Part shown: piece by piece, positions 47,632 through 59,328 of the stretch | How the letters are laid out: every line of letters starts with the position of its first letter | Numbering within the stretch: position 1 is the first letter of the stretch | Assembly: GCF_021134715.1 (NCBI RefSeq) | Contig: NC_060019.1 | Location: 6,386,001 to 6,450,000, forward strand | Reading direction: 5' to 3' | Length of the DNA: 64,000 nucleotides | Source of the DNA: Daphnia pulex | Taxonomy: Eukaryota > Arthropoda > Branchiopoda > Diplostraca > Daphniidae | Made by a program: the position numbers and the translations under genes | The notes under the pieces: model-generated | The model's database searches: none | What the model was told of the DNA's origin: nothing | What the model saw: only the letters and a program-made list of their open reading frames with translations

Positions 47632-47844
47632 TTTTTTTAAATATGTATTTTCTTGAGCCTGGTGCCTTAGACCGCTCGGCCATCCTGACCTCATCAGATC
47701 TACCTAAATTCCTTTGCATTACAGATGTGGGATTAAAACTCTTCTAACTCATTCAAGAGTTCCTTGTCCTAGAATGTTTATACCAGGACAACAATTGTAT
47801 TATGTTGTATTGCTTACTAATATTTATTTTCCCAAGCGATTTCA

Positions 47845-47916
47845 TCCCATATTGTCTAGTGGTTAGGATACCTGGCTCTCACCCAGGTGGTCCGCGTTCA
47901 ATTCCCGGTATGGGAA
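47845..47916 (+). tRNA. tRNA-Glu (CTC), U37
   Basis: As U32: CCGCG T-stem mismatch. Confidence 0.82.
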
Positions 47917-48275
47917 AAGAAGAACTAGACAATTTTGCAAGTTTTGGCAATTTTTGTCAAATACATCTGGCAAACAGTTTCTGCGTTTCCAGAACTATTG
48001 CAATCGGCTTGACTTACATACATACGAGACAAAATCTTTCTAGTACATTGGATATACTAAGTACATCGACATGTTTCCATCGAGACTCCTTCAGAAAATG
48101 GTTTCTTTGCAAGAAATATCGCCAAGGAATAAGAAATTACATCTATGTCAATTATTCATGTGTGAACGAAAAAGAAATGAACAACTATATTTTACCTAAA
48201 GAGTAACATTTGTGTAAATTGACTTCAATTCCGTAGGTTGACTAGTCTGCTAAGAAATAGCAATAAGAGCTAAAC

Positions 48276-48347
48276 TGCGATGGCTGAGAATTGAACTCGG
48301 GTCATTTGTTTGGAAGGCAACTATGCTAACCACTATACCACGATCGC
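48276..48347 (-). tRNA. tRNA-Gly (TCC), U37
   Basis: Acceptor GCGATCG has one mismatch, the T-stem has one, and the B box is GTTCAATTC. Confidence 0.7.
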
Positions 48348-48532
48348 CTGACGTAAGTTAGCGGCATCATTTCCGTATTGTCACATCTTTTTAAATTAAA
48401 GTAAATCGACCAGTATTACCACTTGATGACCTTGTATCTTGGTACATTAAGCATTCTCTATCACTATATCAAAGCAATCTCTCTAATTATGTTGCAACGC
48501 GATGATCATGTGTATTCAGATAATGAAATGTT

Positions 48533-48650
48533 TGTCAGGAGTGGGATTTGAACAGACGCCTTCATTGAAGACCAGAATACTTCAACTTTCTTATTGAAGC
48601 AAGGATTCTGTCTTTGAGTCTGGCGCCTTAGACCGCTCGGCCATCCTGAA
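48533..48650 (-). tRNA. tRNA-Leu (CAA), degenerate, U37
   Basis: 118 nt with a 1-nt shorter intron. First base is T instead of G, T-stem changed, base 37 is A. Confidence 0.62.
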
Positions 48651-49001
48651 CTCATCAGATCTACCTAAATTCCTTTGCCCTACAGATGTAGCATTAAAAT
48701 TCTTCTAACTCATTCAAGAGTTCCTCGCCCTAGGCGATTTATACCAGGACAACAATTTTATTACGTTCTATTGCGTTTGAATATGTATTTTTTTCGAATA
48801 TGTATTTTCTTGAGTCAGGTGCCTTAGACCGCTCGGCCATCCTGACCTCATCAGATCTACCTAAATTCCTTTGCATTACAGATGTGGGATTAAAACTCTT
48901 CTAACTCATTCAAGAGTTCCTTGTCCTAGGCTGTTTATACCAGGACAACAATTGTATTATGTTGTATTGATTTGGAATATGTATTTTCCCAAAGGATTTC
49001 A

Positions 49002-49073
49002 TCCCATATTGTCTAGTGGTTAGGATACCTGGCTCTCACCCAGGAGGCCCAGGTTCAATTCCCGGTATGGGAA
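49002..49073 (+). tRNA. tRNA-Glu (CTC), U38
   Basis: Canonical except one T-stem mismatch (CCAGG/CCCGG). Confidence 0.88.
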
Positions 49074-49432
49074 AAGAAGAACTGTACAATTTTGCAAGTT
49101 TTGGCTATTTTTGTCAAATACATCTGGCAAACAGTTTCTGCGTTTCCAGAACTATTGCAATCGGCTTGACTTACATACATACGAGCCAAAATCTTTCTAG
49201 TACATTGGATATACTAAGTACATCAGCATGTTTCCATCGAGACTCCTTTAGAAAATGGTTTCTTTGCAAGAAATATCGCCAAGGAATAAGAAATTACATC
49301 TATGTCAATTATTCATGTGTGAACGAAAAAGAAATGAACAACTATATTTTACCTAAAGAGTAACATTTGTGTAAATTGACTTCAATTCCGTAGGTTGACT
49401 AGTCTGCTAAGAAATAGCAATAAGAGCTAAAC

Positions 49433-49504
49433 TGCGATGGCTGAGAATTGAACTCGGGTCATTTGTTTGGAAGGCAACTATGCTAACCACTATACCACGA
49501 TCGC
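49433..49504 (-). tRNA. tRNA-Gly (TCC), U38
   Basis: Same variant as U37. Confidence 0.7.
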
Positions 49505-49689
49505 CTTACGTAAGTTAGCGGCATCATTTCCGTATTGTCACATCTTTTTAAATTAAAGTAAATCGACCAGTATTACCACTTGATGACCTTGTATCTTGGT
49601 ACATTAAGCATTCTCTATCACTATATCAAAGCAATCTCTCTAATTATGTTGCAACGCGATGATCATGTGTATTCAGATAATGAAATGTT

Positions 49690-49808
49690 TGTCAGGAGTG
49701 GGATTTGAACAGACGCCTTCATTGAAGACCAGAATACTTCAACTTCTCTTATTGAAGCAAGGATTCTGTCTTTGAGTCTGGCGCCTTAGACCGCTCGGCC
49801 ATCCTGAA
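49690..49808 (-). tRNA. tRNA-Leu (CAA), degenerate, U38
   Basis: As U37, but with the normal 119-nt length. Confidence 0.64.
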
Positions 49809-50159
49809 CTCATCAGATCTACCTAAATTCCTTTGCCCTACAGATGTAGCATTAAAATTCTTCTAACTCATTCAAGAGTTCCTCGCCCTAGGCGATTTAT
49901 ACCAGGACAACAATTTTATTACGTTCTATTGCGTTTGAATATGTATTTTTTTCGAATATGTATTTTCTTGAGTCAGGTGCCTTAGACCGCTCGGCCATCC
50001 TGACCTCATCAGATCTACCTAAATTCCTTTGCATTACAGATGTGGGATTAAAACTCTTCTAACTCATTCAAGAGTTCCTTGTCCTAGGCTGTTTATACCA
50101 GGACAACAATTGTATTATGTTGTATTGATTTGGAATATGTATTTTCCCAAAGGATTTCA

Positions 50160-50231
50160 TCCCATATTGTCTAGTGGTTAGGATACCTGGCTCTCACCCA
50201 GGAGGCCCGGGTTCAATTCCCGGTATGGGAA
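50160..50231 (+). tRNA. tRNA-Glu (CTC), canonical, U39
   Basis: Fully canonical. Confidence 0.94.
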
Positions 50232-50590
50232 AAGAGGAACTGTACAATTTTGCAAGTTTTGGCTATTTTTGTCAAATACATCTGGCAAACAGTTTCTGCG
50301 TTTCCAGAACTATTGCAATCGGCTTGACTTACATACATACGAGCCAAAATCTTTCTAGTACATTGGATATACTAAGTACATCAGCATGTTTCCATCGAGA
50401 CTCCTTTAGAAAATGGTTTCTTTGCAAGAAATATCGCCAAGGAATAAGAAATTACATCTATGTCAATTATTCATGTGTGAACGAAAAAGAAATGAACAAC
50501 TATATTTTACCTAAAGAGTAACATTTGTGTAAATTGACTTCAATTCCGTTGGTTGACTAGTCTGCTAAGAAATAGCAATAATAGTTAAAC

Positions 50591-50662
50591 TGCGATGGCC
50601 GAGAATCGAACTCGGGTCAATTGCTTGGAAGGCAACTATGCTAACCATTATACCACCATCGC
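50591..50662 (-). tRNA. tRNA-Gly (TCC), U39
   Basis: D-loop change TAATGG within the A box. Confidence 0.82.
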
Positions 50663-50847
50663 TTAACGTGAGTTAGCGACATCATTTGCGTATTGTCACA
50701 TCTTTTAAAATTACAAAAAATCGACCAGTATTACCACTTGATGACCTTGTATCGTGGTACATTAAGCATTCTCTATCACTATATCAAAGCAATCTCTCTA
50801 ATTATGTTGCAACGCGATGATTATGTGTATTCAGATAACGATATGTT

Positions 50848-50966
50848 TGTCAGGAGTGGGATTTGAACCCACGCCTTCATTGAAAACCAGAATACTGCAA
50901 CTTCTCTTATTAAAGCAAGGATTCCGTCCTTGAGTCTGGCGCCTTAGACCGCTCGGCCATCCTGAC
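50848..50966 (-). tRNA. tRNA-Leu (CAA) with intron, U39
   Basis: One variable-arm and one intron change. Confidence 0.87.
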
Positions 50967-51308
50967 CACATCAGATCTACCTAAATTCCTTTGCCCTACA
51001 GATGTGGCATTAAAATTCTTCAAACTCATTCAAGAGTTCCTTGCCCTAGGCGATTGATACCAGGACAACAATTGTATTACGTTCTATTGCGTTTGAATAT
51101 GTATTTTTTTTAATATGTATTTTCTTTAGTCAGGTGCCTTTGACCGCTCGGCCTTCATCAGATCTACCTATATTCCTTTGCATTACAGATGTGGGATTAA
51201 AACTCTTCTAACTCATTCAAGAGTTCCTTGTCCTAGGCTGTTTATACCAGGACAACAATTGTATTATGTTGTATTGATTTGGAATATGTATTTTCCCAAG
51301 CGATTTCA

Positions 51309-51380
51309 TCCCATATTGTCTAGTGGTTAGGATACCTGGCTCTCACCCAGGAGGCCCGGGTTCAATTCCCGGTATGGGAA
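51309..51380 (+). tRNA. tRNA-Glu (CTC), canonical, U40
   Basis: Fully canonical. Confidence 0.94.
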
Positions 51381-51738
51381 AAGAGGAATGTAAAATTTTT
51401 CAAGTTTTGGCCATTTTTGTCAAATACATCTGTCAAACAGTTTCTGCGTTTCCAGAACTATTGCAATCGGCTTGACTTACATACATACGAGCCAAAATCT
51501 TTCTAGTACATTGGATATACTAAGTACATTAGCATGTTTCCATCGAGACTCCTTCAGAAAATGGTTTCTTTGCAAGAAATATCGCCAAGGAATAAGAAAT
51601 TACATCTATGTCAATTATTCATGTGTGAACGAAAAAAAAATGAACAACTATATTTTACCTAAAGAGTAACATTTGTGTAAATTGACTTCAATTCCGTTGG
51701 TTGACTAATCTGCTAAGAAATAGCAATAATAGTTAAAC

Positions 51739-51810
51739 TGCGATGGCCGAGAAACGAACTCGGGTCAATTGCTTGGAAGGCAACTATGCTAACCACTATA
51801 CCACCATCGC
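51739..51810 (-). tRNA. tRNA-Gly (TCC), U40
   Basis: T-loop TTCGTTT: A58 is T, B box damaged. Confidence 0.77.
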
Positions 51811-51995
51811 TTGACGTAAGTTAGCGTCATCATTTTCGTATTGTCAAATCTTTTTAAATTACAGAAAATCGACCAGTATTACCACTTGATGACCTTGTAT
51901 CGTGGTACATTAAGCATTCTCTATCACTATATCAAAGCAATCTCTCTAATTATGTTGCAACGCGATGATCATGTGTATTCAGATAACGATATGTT

Positions 51996-52114
51996 TGTCA
52001 GGAGTGGGATTTGAACCCATGCCTTCATTGAAGACCAGAATACTGCAACTTCTCTTATTGAAGCAAGGATTCCGTCCTTGAGTCTGGCGCCTCAGACCGC
52101 TCGGCCATCCTGAC
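51996..52114 (-). tRNA. tRNA-Leu (CAA) with intron, U40
   Basis: One variable/T-stem change and one D-loop change. Confidence 0.83.
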
Positions 52115-52463
52115 CACATCAGATCTACCTAAATTCCTTTGCCCTACAGATGTGGCATTAAAATTCTTCTAACTCATTCAAGAGTTCCTTGCCCTAGGCG
52201 AATTATACCAGGACAAAAATTGTATTACGTTCTATTGCGTTTGAATATGTATTTTTTTCGAATATGTATTTTCTTGAGTCAGGTGCCTTAGACCGCTCGG
52301 CCATCCTGACCTCATCAGATCTACCTAAATTCCTTTGCATTACAGATGTGGGATTAAAACTCTTCTAACTCATTCAAGAGTTCCTTGTCCTAGGCTGTTT
52401 ATACCAGGAAACAATTGTATTATGTTGTATTGATTTGGAATATGTATTTTCCAAAGGATTTCA

Positions 52464-52535
52464 TCTCATATTGTCTAGTGGTAAGGATACCTGGCTCTCA
52501 TCCAGGAGGCCCGGGTTCAATTCCCGGTATGGGAA
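52464..52535 (+). tRNA. tRNA-Glu (CTC), U41
   Basis: D-arm TGGTAAGG and base 38 T; stems otherwise paired. Confidence 0.82.
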
Positions 52536-53221
52536 AAAAGGAACTGTACAATTTGGCAACTTTTGGCCATATTTGTCAAATACATCTGGCAAACAGATTC
52601 TGCGTTTCCAAAACTATTGCAATCGGCTTGACTTACATACATACGGGCCAAAATCTTTCTAGTACATTGGATATACTAAGTACAGTATGGTCCAAAAAAA
52701 TCCGAACAACCTAAAAGCCACCTATCAGTCATGCGGGAACTATGTTATGCTTTTTGGTCCTAATTTTGGGGGCTAAGAACAAAGCGAAAGGTGGGAATAA
52801 GGAAAAAGGAGTAATAGGCTCATTTAGCCACCGGTCATGCCTTTCCCCCCAAAAAAATTATGAATGAAACCAGACAGGCTGTCTGGAATTTCCTTTGCGG
52901 GTAAAAACGAATAACCGCATTGCAATAGCCTTAGGCTTTATGCCCTAGGCTCACCGTCAATATTTTGACAAGTGACAAGAAAAGGAAAAAGCTGTCCCAA
53001 TCCTGCACCATGAAGCGGGAAAAATTCAAAGTTATCGTAATGTTGCTTTGAATCACGTTTATCATGCAAGTCAATTTTGACCGAATGTCGTGACGTCAAT
53101 GAAATCATTTCATTGGCGATTATTAATCATTTCCTATTTTTTTTCCTATCCCATCATTTAATTAAAGAAGTAATGAAAAACGACAATTTGATTGTCAATT
53201 TAACGAGAATTCATTTTTTAG

Positions 53222-53289
53222 AAATGCCGAGATCTGAACTCGGGACCTCAGGGGTCGGAGATAACTACCGTAACCACTAGACCAACACA
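53222..53289 (-). other. tRNA-like segment, left arm
   Basis: Contains an A-box-like TAGTGGTTACGG and a B-box-like AGTTCAGATCT at tRNA spacing, but the acceptor ends do not pair. It is a tRNA-derived or pol III promoter relic inside the transposon. Confidence 0.6.
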
Positions 53290-53420
53290 GATTGAGTTAT
53301 ACAGTTTTATTTACAAAATAAAAACAAAACAAGAATTTCAATATTTAGTATAATGCCCTTCAGCCTGACAACAGAAGTCTAAACGAGAGACCATTGAATC
53401 AGACAATCTTTCCCAGTATC

Positions 53421-53492
53421 TCAGTCCCAGTCTAGTGGATACGGGGGTTTTCTTCTACCCCTAAAGTCTCGAGTTCAAATCTCGGCATCTCT
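53421..53492 (+). other. tRNA-like segment, right arm
   Basis: A-box-like TAGTGGATACGG, a GGGGT/ACCCC anticodon-like stem with a pyrimidine-rich loop, and a B box AGTTCAAATCT. The acceptor does not close. Its middle differs from the left-arm copy more than the rest of the arm does. Confidence 0.6.
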
Positions 53493-54287
53493 AAAAAATG
53501 AAATCTCGTTTAATTGACAATCAAATTGTCGTTTTTCATTACTTCTTTAATTAAATGATGTGATAGGAAAAAAATAGGAAATGATTAATAATCGCCAATG
53601 AAATGATTTCATTGACATCACGACATTCGGTCAAAATTGACTTGCAAGAAACGTGATTCAAAGCAACATTACGATAACTTTGAATTTTTCCCGCTTTATG
53701 GTGCAGGATTTGGACAGCTTTTTCCTTTTCTTGTTACTTGTCGAAATATTGACGGTGAGCCTAGGGCCTAAGGCCTAAGGCTATTGCAATGCGGTTATTC
53801 GTTTTTACCCGCAAAGGAAATTTCAGACAGCCTGTCTGGTTTCATTCATGATTTTTTTTGGGGGGAAAGGCATGACCGGTGGCTAAATGAGCCTATTACT
53901 CCTTTTTCCTTCTTCCCACCTTTCGCTTTGTTCTTAGCCCCCAAAATTAGGACCAAAAGTGAAACATAGTTTCCCGCAATGTGGGTAGGTGGCTTTCAAA
54001 ATAAAATCGGTGTTCGGATTTTTTTGGACCATACTGTACATCAGCATGTTTCCATCGAGACTCCTTCAGAAAATGGTTTCTTTGCAAGAAATATCGCCAA
54101 GGAACAAGATTCCTTCGGTAATATCCTTCGGTAATTTTTTTAAACGTTAAAGAGACAGAAAATAAAGGTTATGGTAGATTAATACATACTATAACGTTTG
54201 AAAAATTCTGTTTCCCTTTATTCTCTTTCATAATTTATTCTTTATCTTTATAACTAATTGACTAATAATCTGTTAATATTATGAGTG

Positions 54288-54336
54288 GTGCGACTTAGGT
54301 GTGGCGGAGGCTTCGCCCCGCCACCCCACGTCGCAC
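54288..54336. other. GC-rich nested hairpin
   Basis: GTGCGAC pairs with GTCGCAC, and inside it GTGGCGG pairs with CCGCCAC around a GAGGCTTCGC loop. It is the GC peak of an otherwise AT-rich element and recurs at 60070-60118. Confidence 0.75.
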
Positions 54337-54629
54337 TTCATGTTTAGATTAAGTTTTAGCAATATTTATTACTATAGTAACATGGAATTGGAAAAATTAT
54401 TAGTTACATATAAACTATAAAGAAATGGATGTGGTGTTATAGCAGTTAGATTAAACCACCGCTGAAAAAATCTTAATTCAGGCATATAACCTAAGTGATT
54501 TATGATCGGTTCCGAAATCGATACCGATGGTAGCGTCGCTAGCGATATTACCATAGATTTACTTCGTCTTTCGTTACATTGTTTGGTGTACACACCAACC
54601 GGACCACGCTTTCCCTTAGACATTATGTC

Positions 54630-54696
54630 TATGTTAGTCTAATGGTTAGCAACCCGAGCCGCTACTCGTATGGTTCGGGGTTAGAATCTCGATCAA
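54630..54696 (+). other. tRNA-like segment in the insert
   Basis: A-box-like TAGTCTAATGGTTAGC and B-box-like GGGTTAGAATCTC stand at tRNA spacing. No clean acceptor stem or certain anticodon. The second copy is at 60412-60478. Confidence 0.55.
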
Positions 54697-55599
54697 GTCA
54701 TTTAGGAAATTCAAATTTGTAACTTTTGAAAAATTACACTTATAAAACTTTCGGAGGTAAATGGAAGTGGAAGATCGGTGGTAACTCTTCACGACCGCCA
54801 AAAGATCTTGATGACCGTAGAGAGGACAAGGGAAGAAGAGAGAGATGACCCAGAGCTTCAAAATGAGTATGATCAAACATTTTTAAAATGTTCCTCAACT
54901 TCTTGGTTGATGACTAACTGTTAAAAAAAAGGGGAATAGAAATTTTACTTGATCAAAAAATTTATTAAAATCAAGATCATCATTTATTAAAAACAGTAAA
55001 CAAAAAGAGGAAATAATAAGAACAATAAAGACGAAATCGAACAAGAACAATAAAAATAAAATCAAATATCATCAAAATATCAATATCATATCATGAAAAC
55101 TTGTCTTGCTAAGGAAGATTCAAACTTTTTTTCTTTTTGTTTACACTGCTGAGCACTCACTGCACTGACAGTTGGAAGGTTAAGCAAACAAAGCGAATTC
55201 ACTAACTAGGATTCGGCAACCAGCTAGGTAACAAATACGCAAATTAAATTTTTAAAACAGTAATTAAAACAAATGAAAAAATCGTTCCGCAATGTATCAA
55301 ATTTTGACAGAATTATGTACAAAATTTGGTGACGATTGGTCATTCAGGGAAGAAACGTATAAAGGAACACTAAATGGACATTAAACCCTCTGAATTTCAC
55401 TACTAGCTACTACTACCCTACCCCCTATACCCAACACCCTATATTGTTAAGGACCTTCGTATATAAATATACCTCAGGGATAAGAAATTACATCTATGTC
55501 AATTATTCATGTGTGAACGAAAAAGAAATGAACAACTATATTTTACCTAAAGAGTAACATTTGTGTAGATTAGCTAAGAAATAGCTAAAATAGCTAAAC

Positions 55600-55671
55600 T
55601 GCGATGGCCGTGAATTGAACTCGGGTCAATTGCTTGGAAGTCAACTATGCTAACCACTATACTACAATGGC
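55600..55671 (-). tRNA. tRNA-Gly (TCC), degenerate, before U42
   Basis: Acceptor 5' side GCCATTG no longer pairs well, the anticodon stem has one mismatch and the B box is GTTCAATTC. Confidence 0.58.
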
Positions 55672-55856
55672 TTGACGTTACTTAGCGTCATCATTTCCGT
55701 ATTGTCACATCTTTTTGAATTACAGAAAATTGACCAGTATTACCACTTGATGACATTGTATCGTGGTACATTAAGCATTCTCTATCACTATATCAAAGCA
55801 ATCTCTCTAATTATTTTGCAACGCGATGATCATGTGTATTCAGAAAATGATATGTT

Positions 55857-55975
55857 TGTCAGGAGTGGGATTTGAACCCACGCCTTCATTGAAGACCAAA
55901 ATACTACAACTTCTCTTATTGAAGCAAGGATTCCGTCCGTGAGACTGGCGCCTTAGACCACTCGGCCATCCTGAC
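55857..55975 (-). tRNA. tRNA-Leu scaffold with CAC anticodon, before U42
   Basis: Loop CTCACG as at 34350; base 31 is T and the 3' side of the anticodon stem is TTTGG, so two pairs are lost. Confidence 0.65.
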
Positions 55976-56326
55976 CATATCACATCTACCTAAATTCCTT
56001 TGCCCTACAGATGTGGCATTAAAATTCTTCTAACTCATTCAAGAGTTCCTTGCCCTAGGCGATTTATACCAGGACAACAATTGTATTACGTTCTATTGCG
56101 TTTTAATATGTATTTTTTCTTAATATGTATTTTCTTGAGTCTGGTGCCTAAGACCGCTCGGCCATCCTGACCTCATCAGATCTACCTAAATTCCTTTGCA
56201 TTACAGATGTGGGATTAAAACTCTTCTAACTCATTCAAGAGTTCCTTGTCCTAGGCTGTTTATACCAGGACAACAATTGTATTATGTTGTATTGCATTGG
56301 AATATGTATTTTCCCAAAGGATTTCA

Positions 56327-56398
56327 TCCTTTACTGTCTAGTGGTTAGGATCCCTGGCTCTCACCCAGGAGGCCCGGGTTCAATTCCCGGTATGGGAA
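56327..56398 (+). tRNA. tRNA-Glu (CTC), U42
   Basis: Acceptor TCCTTTA and a D-stem change (CTGTC) give mismatches; T-arm canonical. Confidence 0.7.
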
Positions 56399-56756
56399 AA
56401 GAGGAATGTAACATTTTGCAAGTTTTGGCCATTTTTGTCAAATATGTCTGGAAAACAGTTTCTGCGTTTCCAGAACTATTGCAATCGGCTTGACTTACAT
56501 ACATACGAGCCAAAATCTATCTAGTAAATTGGATATACTAATTACATCAGCATGTTTCCATCGAGACTCCTTAAGAAAATGGTTTCTTTGCAAGAAATAT
56601 CGCCAAGGAATAAGAAATTACATCTATGTCAATTATTCATATGTGAACGAAAAAGAAATGAACAACTATATTTTACCTAAAGAGTAACATTTGTGTTAAT
56701 TGACTTCAATTCCGTAGGTTGACTAGTCTGCTAAGAAATAGCAATAATAGCTAAAC

Positions 56757-56828
56757 TGCGATGGCCGAGAATCGAACTCGGGTCAATTGCTTGGAAGGCA
56801 ACTATGCTAACCATTATACCACCATCGC
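56757..56828 (-). tRNA. tRNA-Gly (TCC), U42
   Basis: TAATGG A-box change, as U39. Confidence 0.82.
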
Positions 56829-57013
56829 TTGACGTAAGTTAGCGACATCATTTGCGTATTGTCACATCTTTTAAAATTACAGAAAATCGACCAGTATTAC
56901 CACTTGATGACCTTGTATCGTGGTACATTAAGCATTCTCTATCACTATATCAAAGCAATCTCTCTAATTATGTTGCAACGCGATGATTATGTGTATTCAG
57001 ATAACGATATGTT

Positions 57014-57132
57014 TGTCAGGAGTGGGATTTGAACCCACGCCTTCATTGAAGACCAGAATACTGCAACTTCTCTTATTGAAGCAAGGATTCCGTCCTTGAG
57101 TCTGGCGCCTTAGACCGCTCGGCCATCCTGAC
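57014..57132 (-). tRNA. tRNA-Leu (CAA) with intron, U42
   Basis: Consensus copy. Confidence 0.92.
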
Positions 57133-57474
57133 CACATCAGATCTACCTAAATTCCTTTGCCTTACAGATGTGGCATTAAAATTCTTCAAACTCATTCAAG
57201 AGTTCCTTGCCCTAGGCGATTGATACCAGGACAACAATTGCATTACGTTCTATTGCGTTTGAATATGTATTTTTTTTAATATGTATTTTCTTTAGTCAGG
57301 TGCCTTAGACCGCTCGGCCTTCATCAGATCTACCTAAATTCCTTTGCATTAAAGATGTGGGATTAAAACTCTTCTAACTCATTCAAGAGTTCCTTGTCCT
57401 AGGCTGTTTATACCAGGACAACAATTGTATTATGTTGTATTGATTTGGAATATGTATTTTTCCAATCGATTTCA

Positions 57475-57546
57475 TCCCATATTGTCTAGTGGTTAGGATA
57501 CCTGGCTCTCACCCAGGAGGCCCGGGTTCAATTCCCGGTATGGGAA
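57475..57546 (+). tRNA. tRNA-Glu (CTC), canonical, U43
   Basis: Fully canonical. Confidence 0.94.
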
Positions 57547-57904
57547 AAGAGGAATGTAAAATTTTGCAAGTTTTGGCCATTTTTGTCAAATACATCTGTC
57601 AAACAGTTTCTGCGTTTCCAGAAATATTGCAATCGGCTTGACTTACATACATACGAGCCAAAATCTTTCTAGTACATTGGATATACTAAGTACATTAGCA
57701 TGTTTCCATCGAGACTCCTTCAGAAAATGGTTTCTTTGCAAGAAATATCGCCAAGGAATAAGAAATTACATCTATGTCAATTATTCATGTGTGAACGAAA
57801 AAGAAATGAACAACTATATTTTACCTAAAGAGTAACATTTGTGTAAATTGACTTCAATTCCGTTGGTTGACTAGTCTGCTAAGAAATAGCAATAATAGTT
57901 AAAC

Positions 57905-57976
57905 TGCGATGGCCGAGAATCGAACTCGGGTCAATTGCTTGGAAGGCAACTATGCTAACCACTATACCACCATCGC
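57905..57976 (-). tRNA. tRNA-Gly (TCC), U43
   Basis: Consensus copy. Confidence 0.92.
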
Positions 57977-58161
57977 TTGAAGTAAGTTAGCGTCATCATT
58001 TTCGTAATGTCACATCTTTTTAAATTACAGAAAATCGACCAGTATTACCAATTGATGACCTTGTATCGTGGTACATTAAGCATTCTCTATCACTATATCA
58101 AAGCAATCTCTCTAATTATGTTGCAACGCGATGATCATGTGTATTCAGATAACGATATGTT

Positions 58162-58280
58162 TGTCAGGAGTGGGATTTGAACCCATGCCTTCATTGAAGA
58201 CCAGAATACTGCAACTTCTCTTATTGAAGCAAGGATTCCGTCCTTGAGTCTGGCGCCTCAGACCGCTCGGCCATCCTGAC
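58162..58280 (-). tRNA. tRNA-Leu (CAA) with intron, U43
   Basis: Same two changes as U40. Confidence 0.83.
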
Positions 58281-58627
58281 CACATCAGATCTACCTAAAT
58301 TCCTTTGCCCTACAGATATGGCATTAAAATTCTTCTAACTCATTCAAGAGTTCCTTGCCCTAGGCGAATTATACCAGGACAAAAATTGTATTACGTTCTA
58401 TTGCGTTTGAATATGTATTTTTTTCGAATATGTATTTTCTTGAGTCAGGTGCCTTAGACCGCTCGGCCATCCTGACCTCATCAGATCTACCTAAATTCCT
58501 TTATTACAGATGTGGGATTAAAACTCTTCTAACTCATTCAAGAGTTCCTTGTCCTAGGCTGTTTATACCAGGAAACAATTGTATTATGTTGTATTGATTT
58601 GGAATATGTATTTTCCAAAGGATTTCA

Positions 58628-58712
58628 TCTCATATTGTCTAGTGGTAAGGACTAGTGGTAAGGATACCTGGCTCTCATCCAGGAGGCCCGGGTTCAATTC
58701 CCGGTATGGGAA
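58628..58712 (+). pseudogene. tRNA-Glu (CTC) with 13-bp D-arm duplication, U44
   Basis: A 13-bp tandem duplication (ACTAGTGGTAAGG repeated) lengthens the D-arm and makes the locus 85 nt. The A box is doubled; acceptor, anticodon and T-arms are otherwise as in U41. A tRNA finder may call only the part from the second A box. Confidence 0.8.
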
Positions 58713-59071
58713 AAAAGGAACTGTACAATTTGGCAACTTTTGGCCATATTTGTCAAATACATCTGGCAAACAGATTCTGCGTTTCCAAAACTATTGCAAT
58801 CGGCTTGACTTACATACATACGAGCCAAAATTTTTCTAGTACATTGGATATACTAAGTACATTAGCATGTTTCCATCGAGACTCCTTCAGAAAATGGTTT
58901 CTTTGCAAGAAATATCGCCAAGGAATAAGAAATTACATCTATGTCAATTATTCATGTGTGAACGAAAAAGAAATGAACAACTATATTTTACCTAATGAGT
59001 AACATTTGTGTAAATTGACTTCAATTCCGTAGGTTGACTAGTCTGCTAAGAATTAGCAATAATAGCTTAAC

Positions 59072-59143
59072 TGCGATGGCCGAGAATCGAACTCGGGTCA
59101 ATTGCTTGGAAGGCAACTATGCTAACCACTATACCACCATCGC
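59072..59143 (-). tRNA. tRNA-Gly (TCC), U44
   Basis: Consensus copy. Confidence 0.92.
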
Positions 59144-59328
59144 TTGAAGTAAGTTAGCGTCATCATTTTCGTAATGTCACATCTTTTTAAATTACAGAAA
59201 ATCGACCAGTATTACCACTTGATGACCTTGTATCGTGGTACATTAAGCATTCTCTATCACTATATCAAAGCAATCTCTCTAATTATGTTGCAACGCGATG
59301 ATCATGTGTATTCAGATAACGATATGTT

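Larger units (their letters stand above)
47632..52680. repeat. Tandem tRNA array, block C (U37-U41)
   Basis: Five units. U38 and U39 Glu regions are recent near-identical copies. The spacer of U41 is interrupted at a TA by the element at 52683 and continues at 54037-54104. Confidence 0.92.
52683..54036. mobile_element. Foldback Tc1/mariner-like element, 1354 bp
   Basis: The ends are CAGTATGGTCC... and its reverse complement, with a TA duplication (52681-52682 and 54037-54038). The empty site AAGTACATCAG is present in other units. The two arms are each about 600 bp and inverted (about 52683-53285 and 53432-54036), with some divergence and small indels. The centre of about 145 bp has no transposase, so this is a non-autonomous foldback element. 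Each arm's inner end carries a tRNA-like segment reading outward. Confidence 0.88.
54105..55479. mobile_element. Unclassified 1375-bp insert with tRNA-like segment, copy 1
   Basis: It interrupts the Glu-Gly spacer after CGCCAAGGAA; array sequence resumes at ATAAGAAATT with one base missing. I see no clear terminal inverted repeats and only a doubtful 3-bp duplication (GGA). Inside are a nested GC-rich hairpin (54288-54336), a tRNA-like segment (54630-54696) and AT-rich sequence. Two short reverse ORFs (83 and 76 codons) resemble nothing I know. The copy at 59887 is almost identical because it lies in a larger duplication. Confidence 0.65.

Noticed and set aside
53421-53492. A real tRNA gene in the foldback element
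   Set aside because: The acceptor ends do not pair and the anticodon loop is not of normal size, so I list it only as tRNA-like.
54372-54876. Two reverse ORFs of 83 and 76 codons in the 1375-bp insert
   Set aside because: They show no known motif, one overlaps the tRNA-like segment, and their identity in the second copy comes from the segmental duplication.
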